Shown: positions 42,751 through 52,061, numbered from the stretch's first letter. The stretch: 64,000 bases of DNA from JAENWD01 sp963837165 (GCA_963837165.1 CAWIMD010000004.1:1240001-1304000), one strand, 5' to 3'. The notes: generated from the sequence alone by a model not told the origin. Made by a program: numbers and translations.

Positions 42751-44091
42751 TCAGGCTTCGTCGAGGTTGACCTGGGTGATGCGCGGCACGAGGAGGTGGA
42801 TGATGCCCAGGGCCACGAGGTAGGCGCACCCGGCCATGAGGAAGATCGGGACGTAGCTGCCCGTGCGCTCCAGGATCTCGCCGACCGCGAGGGCGATCAG
42901 CATGCCGCCGAAGGCGCCCGCCATGCCGCCGATGCCCACGACCGAGCCGACGGCGCGCTTGGGGAACATGTCGGACGAGAAGGTGAAGATGTTCGCGGAC
43001 CACGCCTGGTGCGCCGAGGCCGCGATGCCGATCAGCAGGACCGCAAGCCACATGTTCCTGGCGAAGGGCGCCAGCATGATGGGCAGCACGCAGAGCGCGG
43101 GCACGAGCATGGACGTCTTGCGTGCCGCATTCAGGGACCAGCCGCGGCCGAGCAGCCGCGACGGCAGCCATCCCCCGGCGATGCTGCCGATCGTAGCGAT
43201 CTGGTAGATGACGAAGATCGGCAGCGCGCTCGCCTGCAGGTTGATGTGGTGGACGCGATGCAGGAAGTCGGGCACCCAGTAGAGGTACAGCCACCAGATC
43301 GGATCGGTCATGAACTTGCCGACGGCAAAGGCCCACGTCTGCCGGTGCGGCAGCAGACGGGACCACGCCACCGGCGTGACCGGCTCGATTGGATCGCTCT
43401 CGATGTAGGCCAGCTCGCCCGGCGACAGGCTCGGGTGTTCGCGCGGCGACCGGTAGACGAGGGCCCAGGCGACCAGCCACGCGAAGCCGAGGGCGCCGGT
43501 GATGATGAACGCCCATTCCCAGCCCCAGGTGAGCGTGATCCAGGGCACCGCCAGGGGCGCCACGAGGGCGCCGACGTTCGTGCCGGAGTTGAAGATGCCG
43601 GTCGCGAGGGCCCGTTCCTTCCGGGGAAACCACTCTGCCACCGCCTTGATGGACGCCGGGAAGTTGCCGGCCTCGCCGAGACCCAGCGCGAAGCGCGCCA
43701 GGCTGAAGCCGGCGACGCTGCCCGTCAGCGTGACGAAGGCGAACCCGGTGTGCGAGTCGAGCGTCAGCGACGGGATCGCCGGCCCGTGATACCGGTGGGC
43801 GACGGCGTGCGCGATGGCGGCCAGGCTCCAGAAGACGAGCGCCACGGCGTATCCGGTCTTCGTGCCGAGCCAGTCGATCACTCGGCCCATGACGAGCAGG
43901 CCGATGGCGTAGGCGAGCGAGAAGTTGAAGATGATGTAGCTGTAGTCGAGGTCGCTCCAGCCGAACCGGGCGCTGAGGGTGGGCCCGAGGAGCGACACCA
44001 CCTGGCGATCGATGTAGTTGACGGTCGTCGCGAAGAACAGCAGACCGCAGATCACCCAGCGAAATCCACCGACCCGCGTGCCGTTGGTCAT
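42751..44091 (-). CDS. MFS transporter, hexuronate (ExuT/ACS) type
   Basis: The product has 446 residues with a perfect AGGAGG before the ATG at 44091; a longer frame runs antisense into the SDR gene and was rejected. ACS features are VNYIDRQVVSLLGP, RVIDWLGTKTGYA, RFALGLGEAGNFPASIKAVA and EWFPRKERALATGIFNSGTN. About twelve hydrophobic segments are seen. The operon with ManD makes hexuronates or mannonate the likely substrate. The spacing to ManD is four bases. Confidence 0.92.
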   Translation of the reverse strand: MTNGTRVGGFRWVICGLLFFATTVNYIDRQVVSLLGPTLSARFGWSDLDYSYIIFNFSLAYAIGLLVMGRVIDWLGTKTGYAVALVFWSLAAIAHAVAHRYHGPAIPSLTLDSHTGFAFVTLTGSVAGFSLARFALGLGEAGNFPASIKAVAEWFPRKERALATGIFNSGTNVGALVAPLAVPWITLTWGWEWAFIITGALGFAWLVAWALVYRSPREHPSLSPGELAYIESDPIEPVTPVAWSRLLPHRQTWAFAVGKFMTDPIWWLYLYWVPDFLHRVHHINLQASALPIFVIYQIATIGSIAGGWLPSRLLGRGWSLNAARKTSMLVPALCVLPIMLAPFARNMWLAVLLIGIAASAHQAWSANIFTFSSDMFPKRAVGSVVGIGGMAGAFGGMLIALAVGEILERTGSYVPIFLMAGCAYLVALGIIHLLVPRITQVNLDEA

Positions 44092-44098
44092 CGGCCTC

Positions 44099-44875
44099 CT
44101 ACTGGTTGACGCCGCTTGCCAGGAACCCGCCGTCCACCACGAGCACCTCGCCGGTGACGAAGCTGGCGGCGTCGGACGAGAGAAACACGGCGGCACCCGC
44201 CAGCTCGTCGAGCCGGCCGAACCGCTTCATCGGCGTGCGCACCAGGAACTCGCGCCCGCGCTCGGTGCCGTCCAGCAGCGACTCGTTCAGCGGCGTGCGG
44301 AACACGCCGGGCGCAATGGCATTCACGCACACGCCGTACGGCGCCCATTCGATCGCGAGCTGCCGGGTCAGCGCGGCAACCGCCGCCTTGCTGGCCCCGT
44401 AGGCCGCCACTTCGAACAGCGCCACGAACGAGCTCAGGGACGCGATGTTCACGATGCGGCCGTAGCGCCGATCCACCATGTGCCGGCCGAACACCTGGGC
44501 GGCGCGGAGCGTGCCGGTCAGGTTGGTCTCGAGAATCGCGTTCCACTCCTCCTCGGCGAGCTCCAGCGTGGGCGTCCGCTTGGTGCGCCCGGCGCAGTTC
44601 ACCATCACGTCGACCGTGCCGAACGCCTGGACGGCCGCGTCCAGCAGGGCGGCGAGCGAGGCCCGATCGGTCACGTCCGACGTCACGCGCAGGGTGCGGC
44701 GGCCGAGCGCCTCCACCTCGCGCGCGGTCTCGTCCACCATGTCGGCGCGCCGCGACGAGGGCACCACGTCGGCGCCGGCCTCGGCGAGGCCGCGGGCGAT
44801 CACGCGGCCGATGCCGGAGGTGCCGCCGATGACGACGGCCGTGCGCCCGGTGAGATCGAGGGGAGGATAGGGCAT
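44099..44875 (-). CDS. Short-chain dehydrogenase, sugar-acid type
   Basis: The protein has 258 residues. The classical SDR motifs are GGTSGIGRVIARG, VNCAGRTKRTP, IVNIASLSSF, the active-site YGASKAAV (Tyr-x-x-x-Lys) and APGVFRTPLNES. The probable job is interconversion of fructuronate and mannonate, or oxidation of a keto-deoxy sugar acid (KduD-like), given its place between regulator and hexuronate transporter. It lies seven bases before the MFS start. Confidence 0.9.
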   Translation of the reverse strand: MPYPPLDLTGRTAVVIGGTSGIGRVIARGLAEAGADVVPSSRRADMVDETAREVEALGRRTLRVTSDVTDRASLAALLDAAVQAFGTVDVMVNCAGRTKRTPTLELAEEEWNAILETNLTGTLRAAQVFGRHMVDRRYGRIVNIASLSSFVALFEVAAYGASKAAVAALTRQLAIEWAPYGVCVNAIAPGVFRTPLNESLLDGTERGREFLVRTPMKRFGRLDELAGAAVFLSSDAASFVTGEVLVVDGGFLASGVNQ

Positions 44876-44938
44876 GGGCGTGGGCGCGAGGGTCGCCGCG
44901 CGACCGCGGGCGTCAGACGCGTCCGCTGACCGCAGCGC

Positions 44939-45748
44939 TCAGCGCGGCGGAGGGGACGCGGGGATCACGAGCCGGGGCGCGCGACGCGGCCGCACGATCG
45001 GGTCGGCCGACATCTGCATGGTCGGCGGGTTGAACCGGCGGTCCGGGCCGCCGCCCTCGAGCGCCTGCGCCTGCTGCGCGAGCGACAGGTGCTCGCTCAT
45101 CGCCGCACGCGCGCGCTTGGCGTCGTGGGCACGGACCGCGTGATAGATGTTGCGATGGGCCTGCGCCGACTGCTTCAGGTCGCGGCCGTTGTTCACCGTC
45201 TTGCGACGCTGCTCGTAGAAGAGGGCCGAGACCATCTCCACCAGCGAGGCGAGGATCGGGTTGCCGGAGGCCGCCGCCACCGCCCGATGGAAGCGGATGT
45301 CGTGGATCAGAAACGTCTGCGCATCGTCGAGCGAGGCGAACATGCCGGTCACCTCTTCGGCAATGGTCGCGATCTGCTCGTCGGTGGCGCGCTCGGCGGC
45401 CAGCCCGGCGACGCCCACCTCGAGCGCGCGCCGCGCCTCGAACATCTCGTCGCGCGTGAAGCCATGGAGCGCGGCGAGGAAGCTGAGAGGCTCGCTCCCC
45501 AGCATCGGCGGACCGTCGGTGATGAACGTGCCCGCGCCGTGACGGGTCTGCAGGACGCCGATCGCGGCCAGGGAGCGCAAGCCCGCGCGCACGCTGGGGC
45601 GGCTGACCCCCAGCTGCACCGCCAGCTCGCGCTCGGGCGGCAGGCGGTCTCCCGGGCGCAACTCGCCCCGTTCGATCAGCGCGCGCACGTGCTGAACGAC
45701 GATCTCCGCGGTCACACCTTCGGTTGGTTTCATGACTCTCAGCCTCAT
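44939..45748 (-). CDS. GntR-family (FadR subfamily) regulator
   Basis: The product has 269 residues from ATG 45748, or 264 from ATG 45733. The winged helix contains RALIERGELRPGDRLPPERE and LAVQLGVSRPSVRAGLRSLA. An all-helical FCD domain follows (MFEARRALEVGVAGLAAERA, IHDIRFHRAVAAASGNPILA), whose Asp/His residues bind metal and a small acid ligand. It most likely represses the operon until a hexuronate intermediate appears. It is the first gene of the operon and two palindromic sites flank its promoter, so it should be autoregulated. The Pro/Arg-rich tail is unusual. Confidence 0.9.
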   Translation of the reverse strand: MRLRVMKPTEGVTAEIVVQHVRALIERGELRPGDRLPPERELAVQLGVSRPSVRAGLRSLAAIGVLQTRHGAGTFITDGPPMLGSEPLSFLAALHGFTRDEMFEARRALEVGVAGLAAERATDEQIATIAEEVTGMFASLDDAQTFLIHDIRFHRAVAAASGNPILASLVEMVSALFYEQRRKTVNNGRDLKQSAQAHRNIYHAVRAHDAKRARAAMSEHLSLAQQAQALEGGGPDRRFNPPTMQMSADPIVRPRRAPRLVIPASPPPR

Positions 45749-45756
45749 TGCCGCAG

Positions 45757-45767
45757 AGGTCAGACCA
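45757..45767. promoter_or_regulatory. GntR operator candidate, proximal copy
   Basis: AGGTCAGACCA contains the perfect 9-base palindrome GGTC-A-GACC, the GTnnnAC spacing typical of FadR-subfamily operators. It lies ten bases upstream of the ATG at 45748, in the untranslated leader of the gntR transcript. Confidence 0.6.
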
Positions 45768-45904
45768 ATACTTCCAGAGCCGGTTGAAACAGGACAATTC
45801 CTATCATCCGTAATCCCGGCTGTCAAGCCGTTCCTATTGGCGCAACCGGATACGTAGCGCCTGTCCGGTCGTGCACATCACCACCGGTGGTCCTGAGCCA
45901 ATGA

Positions 45905-45934
45905 ATTGAATCCGGCAATGGTCTGACCAGTCAA
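45905..45934 (-). promoter_or_regulatory. gntR-operon promoter with overlapping operator
   Basis: Reading on the minus strand, TTGACT (45934-45929) and TTCAAT (45910-45905) form -35 and -10 boxes 18 bases apart, with an A-rich upstream stretch (complement of 45934-45946) like an UP element. The palindrome TGGTCTGACCA at 45919-45929 fills the spacer next to the -35 box and repeats the operator at 45757. Binding there would block polymerase. The remainder of the gap 45749-46060 holds no gene. Confidence 0.65.
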
Positions 45935-46060
45935 TTTTTTGATTTTCCCACTGCCCGCGGCTCCGCAAGCGCCTGACTCGACATCTCCCCCGGCATGCCG
46001 CTTGCCGGACTTGCCGAGCGCCGCCCGTAAGTCGCGGCCCTCTGGAAGGGAGTACGCCGA

Positions 46061-48433
46061 ATGCGCACGGAGCACCCCAATTGCGCCGCGCAGAAAGTGC
46101 CGACCCAGCCGGATTCCCCCGGCCGCCTCACGGCTCGCCGGTGGCCGTGGCGGCTGCGCCGCGCGCGTCAGGGAACCGCCTGCCAGGTCCTCGACGTCAT
46201 GGCGCTGGTCCGCGGCGCCCCCGATCTGCAATCGCTCCTCACGCCGTTCGATTCGGTCGTCTGGCACCCGCGGAGCCGGCGCTGGGCGCGCGGCGCGCGG
46301 GGCGAACTCGCGGGGTTCCTGGGCGCTCCGCACGCCTGCTGGCCCGGCCAGCCGCTCGCGTGCCTCGACCGGGTCCGAACCGCGCCATGGGCCCACCAGC
46401 TGGAGCCGGCGCTGGCGCTCGTCGAGGGGCGCGGCACCCGCCTGCTCGTGGCCGATGCGGTCGGCCTCGGCAAGACGCTGACGGCCGCGCTCGTGCTGGC
46501 GGAGCTCTCGGCACGTGGCGTCGGGACCCACGCGCTCGTCCTGGTGCCCGCCGGGCTCCGGGATCAGTGGCGGGACGAGCTGGTCCGCCACGCGGGCCTC
46601 GAGGCGGACGTGGTGGACTGGGTCGCGCTCACACGACGGACACGCCAGGTCTTTGCCGGCGCCTCGCCGTGGTCGCCCCCCGGGTGCGCGATCGTGTCGC
46701 TCGACTTCGCCAAGCAGCCCGTGGTGCTTGCCGGGCTCGCCCGGACGTTCTGGGACGTGCTCGTCATCGACGAGGCGCACGCCGCCTCCGGCGACTCGGC
46801 GCGCACGGCCGCGGTGCTCCGTCTGGGCCGGCGCAGCCGCGTGGTCGTGCTGCTGACGGCCACGCCGCACAGCGGCGACCCGCGCGCGTTCCGTACGCTG
46901 ACCGGCATCGGCGCGGTCGCGGGTGAGCCGATGCTCTGGTTCCGGCACGAGCGCGGGTCGGCCAGGCCGGGCGCACATCGCCGGACGCGGACCTGGAGCC
47001 TGCGTGCGTCTGGCGCGGAGCGCGCCATGCACGACGCGCTTCGACGGTACGGGAACCGCGTCGAGCGCACGGGCCGGGCCGATGCCCGCCTTGCCCTCGT
47101 CGTGCTGAAGAAGCGTGCCCTGTCGAGCGCGGCTGCACTCGGCCGGAGTCTCGAGCACCGCCGCCGGCTGCTGGCGGATGCGCCGGGGGCACAGATGCTG
47201 CTGCCGCTCGAGGGTCCGCCGGGCGAAACGGATGCCTCCGACGTCGAGCAGCCGCTGCTGCTCGGCGCGCCGGGATACGACGATCGCGGGAGCGAGCTGC
47301 ACGAGCTCGACCATCTGGAGCGGCTCGCCCGGGAGGCCGCGCATGCCCCGTCCAAGTGGCGCACCATCGACCGGCTGCTTCGCGCGACTCGCGAGTCCGT
47401 CATCCTGTTCACGGAGTTTCGCGACACGCTGGCCGCCCTGGCGCAGCACCTGTCGCCGCGATTCTCGGTCGCGGTGCTCCACGGCGGCCTCAGCCGCGAG
47501 GAGCGAACGGCCGTCCTTGCCACCTTCACCGGCGGGCAGGCGCGCGTGCTCGTGGCCACCGACGCCGCCGCGGAGGGCTTGAACCTGCAGGCGCGCTGCC
47601 GGCTGGTCGTGAATGTCGAGCTGCCATGGACGCCGGTTCGTCTCGAGCAGCGCGTCGGGCGCGTGGATCGGATTGGCCAAACGCGCACCGTCCACGAGTG
47701 GCGGCTCGCCGGCCTGGACGGCCACGAAACCGCGGTCACCTCCGCGCTCGCGCGACGGGCGACGGCCATCCGGACCGACCTGGCGCGGCTCTCCGGACTG
47801 CACGGGCTGCCGTGGGCCGACCGAGTGCCGCCCCGATCGCAGCCCCGCGGCATCCGGGTGAGCGGGCCAGGCCTCTCCAGGCGCGCGGCTGCCCTCGCAA
47901 TGGCTGCGGCAGATCCGGGAACCCTCGCTCACCACACGGGGCCAGGCCGGTCCGCCGCCGTTGACCGGACGCGGGAGCGGCCGCGGTTCGTCAGGCTGCG
48001 ACGGCCTCCGGCCGGCATCGGGCGGGGCGTCATCGTGGTGTTTGGCGCGCTCCCCGGTGGCGCCGGCGACGTCGTGACGCGCGTGCCCGTCCACGTGGCG
48101 ATGTCGCGACTGCCTGACGAGGCTCCGACTCGGTGGCTGCCCTGGGTGGTTGCCGCGGCCGCCCCGGTCGCGCGCGCGGCGCTGCCGCGCCCCGACGCGT
48201 TCGTCAGGGCCCTGATGGTACGGGAGCGCAACCTGCGCGCGAAGGAGCGCGGCGGCGGCTCGCGCCGCTGGCAGCCCTCTCTGTTCGATTGTCGTGCGGA
48301 GCGGATCCTCGCGGCCACTCGGGCCGATTCCTCGCGCCTCGTCCACGACAGCGACGAGCGGCTCTCGGATTTGGCGGCCACGCGGCGTGGCAGGCCGGAG
48401 ATCGAGCCCCTTCTCGCGCTGCTGGTGCCCTGA
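46061..48433 (+). CDS. SNF2/RapA-type DEAH helicase of a helicase-methyltransferase module
   Basis: The protein has 790 residues; GGAAGGGAG lies upstream of the ATG at 46061. A small N-terminal part resembles the beta domain of RapA/DrmD helicases. Helicase motifs in order are AVGLGKT (133-139), DEAH (237-240), LTATPHSG (from 265), ATDAAAEGLN (499-508) and RVGRVDRIGQ (531-540). The C-terminal extension (600-790) ends with RERNLRAKERGGG and SLFDCRAERILAATRAD, like the tails of helicases found beside adenine methylases. No nuclease motif is visible. It presumably translocates on or remodels DNA for the methyltransferase, whose gene starts one base after its stop codon. Confidence 0.88.
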   Translation: MRTEHPNCAAQKVPTQPDSPGRLTARRWPWRLRRARQGTACQVLDVMALVRGAPDLQSLLTPFDSVVWHPRSRRWARGARGELAGFLGAPHACWPGQPLACLDRVRTAPWAHQLEPALALVEGRGTRLLVADAVGLGKTLTAALVLAELSARGVGTHALVLVPAGLRDQWRDELVRHAGLEADVVDWVALTRRTRQVFAGASPWSPPGCAIVSLDFAKQPVVLAGLARTFWDVLVIDEAHAASGDSARTAAVLRLGRRSRVVVLLTATPHSGDPRAFRTLTGIGAVAGEPMLWFRHERGSARPGAHRRTRTWSLRASGAERAMHDALRRYGNRVERTGRADARLALVVLKKRALSSAAALGRSLEHRRRLLADAPGAQMLLPLEGPPGETDASDVEQPLLLGAPGYDDRGSELHELDHLERLAREAAHAPSKWRTIDRLLRATRESVILFTEFRDTLAALAQHLSPRFSVAVLHGGLSREERTAVLATFTGGQARVLVATDAAAEGLNLQARCRLVVNVELPWTPVRLEQRVGRVDRIGQTRTVHEWRLAGLDGHETAVTSALARRATAIRTDLARLSGLHGLPWADRVPPRSQPRGIRVSGPGLSRRAAALAMAAADPGTLAHHTGPGRSAAVDRTRERPRFVRLRRPPAGIGRGVIVVFGALPGGAGDVVTRVPVHVAMSRLPDEAPTRWLPWVVAAAAPVARAALPRPDAFVRALMVRERNLRAKERGGGSRRWQPSLFDCRAERILAATRADSSRLVHDSDERLSDLAATRRGRPEIEPLLALLVP

Positions 48434-48434
48434 G

Positions 48435-51400
48435 ATGGACCGGCCGGTGTACGGTCCGCTGAAGCTCGGCCGCGGCGACGCATCGGCTGGACGCGCCCTC
48501 GCCCACGCGCGTTCGTACGCGCGGCTCCGTCTCGCCGCCGCGGCTGGCCTCGGACCGGCGTCTCCCGCCAGCGCCGTCCTGGAGACGGCCGTCGGACCCC
48601 TGGCCGCGTGGCTCGGCTGGCCGGCGGTCGAGACGGTGCCGCACCGGATTCCTCAGGGGCTCTGGGCAATGCTCGCCGACCGCGGGAGCGGCCCCGTCGC
48701 GCTGGTCACGATCGCCTGGCAGCGAAACCCGGATGGCGCTCTGCGCGCGGCCATCGAGCGGGTACTCGCCGAGGGCAGCCGCTGGGTGCTGATCTCGAAC
48801 GGGCGAGTGCTACGGGTGGCGGATGCGTCGCGGCCGCCCGCGGCGTCCTGGCTCGAGTTCGACCTCGACCTGTGTCGCGGGGATGCCGGAGCCCTGGGCC
48901 ACCTGCGGGCCATCGTCGGCCCCGAGGCTTTCCGCGTGGACCCGGCCGGACGCGTACCGCTCGAGGTTGCCGTGGAGGAGGCGGACGCGGCAGGAGTGCA
49001 GGTGTGCCGCGCGCTCAGACACGGCGTGCGCGGCGCGCTCGACGCGCTCAAGCTCGCCCTGGCGCGAGCCGCGGCGGACTCGAACGCCGCGGGCGCCGAA
49101 GCGCTGACCGCCGTCTACCGGCTGCTCTTCCTGCTGTTCGCCGAAGCGCGGGGCCTGGTGCCGTCGTGGCATCCGATCTACAGGCAGGGCTACACGCTGG
49201 CGGCCCTGGTGGCGCGGATCGAGGCCGGTCACGACCCCCGCGGCACCTGGGCGGCCCTGCAGGCCATCGCGCGACTCGCCCACGCCGGCTGCTCGGCCGG
49301 TCAGCTGCGCGTGCCGCCGTTCAACGGCCGCCTGTTCTCTCCGTCGCACGCCCCGCTCATCGATCGCATTCAGCTGGACGATGGGGCCGCGGCATCGGCG
49401 CTGGCGGCGCTCACCTCGACGGCGGACGGGCCGGCCGGGCGGCGGCGCGTGTCGTATGCCGACCTCGGCGTCGAAGAGCTGGGCTCCGTGTACGAGCAGC
49501 TGCTCGAGACCGAGGAGGGCGGCCGCGCGCTCCGCAAGGCGACCGGCAGCTTCTACACGCCGCGATCGATCACCGAATATCTGGTGCGCGCCACGCTCTC
49601 GCCGCTGGTGAGCGGGCGGACGTCGCGGGAGGTCCTCGCGCTGCGAGTGCTGGACCCCGCCATGGGCAGCGGGGCCTTTCTCGTGGCCGCCTGCCGCTTC
49701 CTGGCCGATGCGCTCGAGCGCGCGCTGGTGGCCGAAGGCGCGATCGCCGAGCACGATGTCGACGGGCCACTCCGGGCGGCGCTCCGCCGGCAGGTGGCGC
49801 AACGGTGCCTGTTCGGCGTCGACTCGAACCCGATGGCCGTGGAGCTCGCGCAGCTGTCGTTGTGGCTGGCTACGCTGGCCGGGGGACTCCCGCTCTCGTT
49901 CCTCGACCATCACCTCGCGTGCGGAGACAGCCTGATGGGCGCCAGTCCCGCCGATCTCGTCGATCGACGTCCGGGAGGGCGGTCACGCCGCGGCTCCACG
50001 CCGGCGCCGCTCGACGCGTTCTTCGACGCGTGTGACGCCATGGGATCGATCCTGCCGATGCGCGCCCGCCTCGAAGAGCGTCCGGACGATTCGGTCGAGT
50101 GCGTGCGGGACAAGGAACGCACGCTGGCCTCACTGCGCGCGCACCCCGCGCTCTCGCGATGGCGGAGCGCGTGCAGCCTCTGGTGCGGCCTGTGGTTTCC
50201 GGAGTGCGCCGCGTACCGCCCGCTGTATGCGGCGCTGCTCGATCACACCCTCGGCAGGCCGTGTGCGCTGCCGGCCGGAGCCGCCGGGCATGCCGCGACC
50301 CGGGTGCTCGAGGCCGCGCGCACGCACGGCTGCTTCCACTGGTCGCTGGAGTTCCCGGAGGTGTTCCTCGACACGAACGGACGCCCGCGAGCCGATGCCG
50401 GCTTCGACGCGGTGGTGGGGAACCCGCCCTGGGAGATGCTGAGAGCCGGCCAGGGCGCCCCGGCAGCCGCCGCCCTCGTCCGGTTCGCCAGGGACTCGGG
50501 CCTCTACCGGGCGCAGTCCGGCGGTCACGCAAACCAGTATCAGCTCTTCGTCGAGCGTGCCCTGCAGCTGCTGCGTCCGGGCGGACGGCTCGGGCTGCTG
50601 GTTCCCGCCGGCCTGTTGTCGGACGCGGGCTCTGCAGGGCTTCGACGCGTGCTCCTGACGAAGCACTCCTTCGAGTCGGCCGTCGTCTTCTCCAACCGGC
50701 TCGGCATCTTCCCGATCCATCGCGGCCTGCGGTTCGCGGCCATCACCGCCCAGCACTCGGGACCGTGCACCCTGGTCCGGTACCGGTGTGGCGTGGAACA
50801 GCCCGACGCGGTGGAACGGCTGGACCCGTCGACCGGCGCGGCGTTTCCTGTCGCGCTCACCCGGCCGCTGCTGGAACGGCTGGCAGGGCCCGAGCTGGCA
50901 TTTCCCGACCTCCCCACCCGGCGCGACGCAGCCATCGTGGAGCGGATGGCGGCGCAGCATCCGCCGCTCGGATCGCCGAACGGGTGGGCGGTCAGCTTCG
51001 GCCGCGAGCTGAACGCGACCGATGATCGTGATTGCCTGACCGCGCAAGCGCACGCCGACGATCTGATCGTCGTGGAAGGCAAGCACCTTCAGTCGTTTCG
51101 CGTGCGGCTGGACCTGGCGACCACACGAGCCAGCCGTGCCCGCGTCGTCGAGCGGCTGGGTCGGCGTGCCCACGTCGTCGACGAGCCGCGGCTCGCCTAT
51201 CGCGAAGTGTCCGCCGCCACGAACCGGACGACGCTCATCGCGGCGATCCTGCCGCCCGGCGTCGTCAGCGTCCACACGGTCTTCTGTCGGAGAGACAGGC
51301 TGTCGCGGGCGTCGGAGTGGGTGCTGTGCGCGCTGCTCAACAGCTACGTCGCGAACTACTGGGTGCGGCGCTGGGTCATGCTGCACGTGACCGCGACGGT

Positions 51401-51650
51401 GATGAGCCGCGTCCCCGTGCCGCGACCGACCGGCGGCCTGTTTGATGAGCTCGAAGCCGGGTGCCGCGCGCTCGCCTCTGGGCCCCGGCCCGATGTCGAG
51501 GCTCATCTCCAGGCCGCGTGCGCGGAAGCGTACGCGCTCGACCGCAGCGCGTTCGCGCACGTTCTCGACAGCTTTCCGCTCATTGAGCCGGGCGTACGGC
51601 AGGCGGCACTTGAAGCGTTCACTCGCCGGATGCGCGAAGGCTCCCGGTGA
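48435..51650 (+). CDS. Eco57I-class adenine-specific DNA methyltransferase
   Basis: The protein has 1071 residues. The N-terminal 230 residues resemble the nuclease-like domain of type IIG/BREX enzymes (VALVTIAWQRNPD, RWVLISNGRVLRVADA), but I see no clear PD-(D/E)xK catalytic set. The methylase core follows: GSFYTPRSITEYLV (371-384), SAM motif VLDPAMGSGAFLV (405-417), FGVDSNPMAVELAQLSLWLA (from 460) and motif IV NPPW (663-666) typical of N6-adenine methylation. A TaqI-like specificity region closes it (CALLNSYVANYWVRRW, TATVMSRVPVPRP). With the helicase it forms a two-gene operon reminiscent of DrmD-DrmMI of class 1 DISARM, without drmA, drmB or drmC. Confidence 0.9.
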   Translation: MDRPVYGPLKLGRGDASAGRALAHARSYARLRLAAAAGLGPASPASAVLETAVGPLAAWLGWPAVETVPHRIPQGLWAMLADRGSGPVALVTIAWQRNPDGALRAAIERVLAEGSRWVLISNGRVLRVADASRPPAASWLEFDLDLCRGDAGALGHLRAIVGPEAFRVDPAGRVPLEVAVEEADAAGVQVCRALRHGVRGALDALKLALARAAADSNAAGAEALTAVYRLLFLLFAEARGLVPSWHPIYRQGYTLAALVARIEAGHDPRGTWAALQAIARLAHAGCSAGQLRVPPFNGRLFSPSHAPLIDRIQLDDGAAASALAALTSTADGPAGRRRVSYADLGVEELGSVYEQLLETEEGGRALRKATGSFYTPRSITEYLVRATLSPLVSGRTSREVLALRVLDPAMGSGAFLVAACRFLADALERALVAEGAIAEHDVDGPLRAALRRQVAQRCLFGVDSNPMAVELAQLSLWLATLAGGLPLSFLDHHLACGDSLMGASPADLVDRRPGGRSRRGSTPAPLDAFFDACDAMGSILPMRARLEERPDDSVECVRDKERTLASLRAHPALSRWRSACSLWCGLWFPECAAYRPLYAALLDHTLGRPCALPAGAAGHAATRVLEAARTHGCFHWSLEFPEVFLDTNGRPRADAGFDAVVGNPPWEMLRAGQGAPAAAALVRFARDSGLYRAQSGGHANQYQLFVERALQLLRPGGRLGLLVPAGLLSDAGSAGLRRVLLTKHSFESAVVFSNRLGIFPIHRGLRFAAITAQHSGPCTLVRYRCGVEQPDAVERLDPSTGAAFPVALTRPLLERLAGPELAFPDLPTRRDAAIVERMAAQHPPLGSPNGWAVSFGRELNATDDRDCLTAQAHADDLIVVEGKHLQSFRVRLDLATTRASRARVVERLGRRAHVVDEPRLAYREVSAATNRTTLIAAILPPGVVSVHTVFCRRDRLSRASEWVLCALLNSYVANYWVRRWVMLHVTATVMSRVPVPRPTGGLFDELEAGCRALASGPRPDVEAHLQAACAEAYALDRSAFAHVLDSFPLIEPGVRQAALEAFTRRMREGSR

Positions 51651-51743
51651 CACCTGGGCTCCGGGCCTGCAGGCCTCCAGAATTGCGACGGGGCCGGCGA
51701 TTCCTGACCGTCGCCTTCGTGATGGTCATGACCGTCGCGACCG

Positions 51744-52061
51744 TTGCAGCACCTGCTGACGGGTCGCCTCGGCTTGGAGCGCTCTAGCAGGGGCGGCGGG
51801 CCGTCGGTGCGGGCGCTGGCGCGCCTGAGCGGCCTGCCGGGTGATCGAACGGCGGCGCTGGCGCTGCAGCAAGAGGCCGCGCCTCCTGGCGCCGAGACGC
51901 AGACGGACGCGTCGATTCTGCTGATGATCATCGACAACCGGGAAGGTCGCCACGCGGACGCCATCGAGCGTCTGGCGCCGTTGCAACGTAGACACCCTCG
52001 GAACCAGCTGCTGCGCCTCAATGAGGGTGTCGCCGCTCTCGCCGCGCGGCGTGCCCGTTCA
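51744..52061 (+). pseudogene. Fragment of a TPR-repeat protein
   Basis: The plus frame contains ILLMIIDNREGRHADAIERL and APLQRRHPRNQLLRLNEGVA, a recognisable tetratricopeptide pair, but there is no credible start and the frame runs on into antisense of the gene at 52059. It is likely the 3' part of a TPR gene truncated on both sides. The gap 51651-51743 before it shows a GGCCTGCAGGCC palindrome (about 51664-51675) and no gene. Confidence 0.35.

Noticed and set aside
45749..46060. Gene between the GntR regulator and the helicase
   Set aside because: No frame with a credible start or motif; the region is explained by promoter and operator sequences.
46061..51650. Complete DISARM or BREX system
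   Set aside because: No drmA, drmB, drmC, pglZ or brxC homologue is present near the pair, so neither name is justified.
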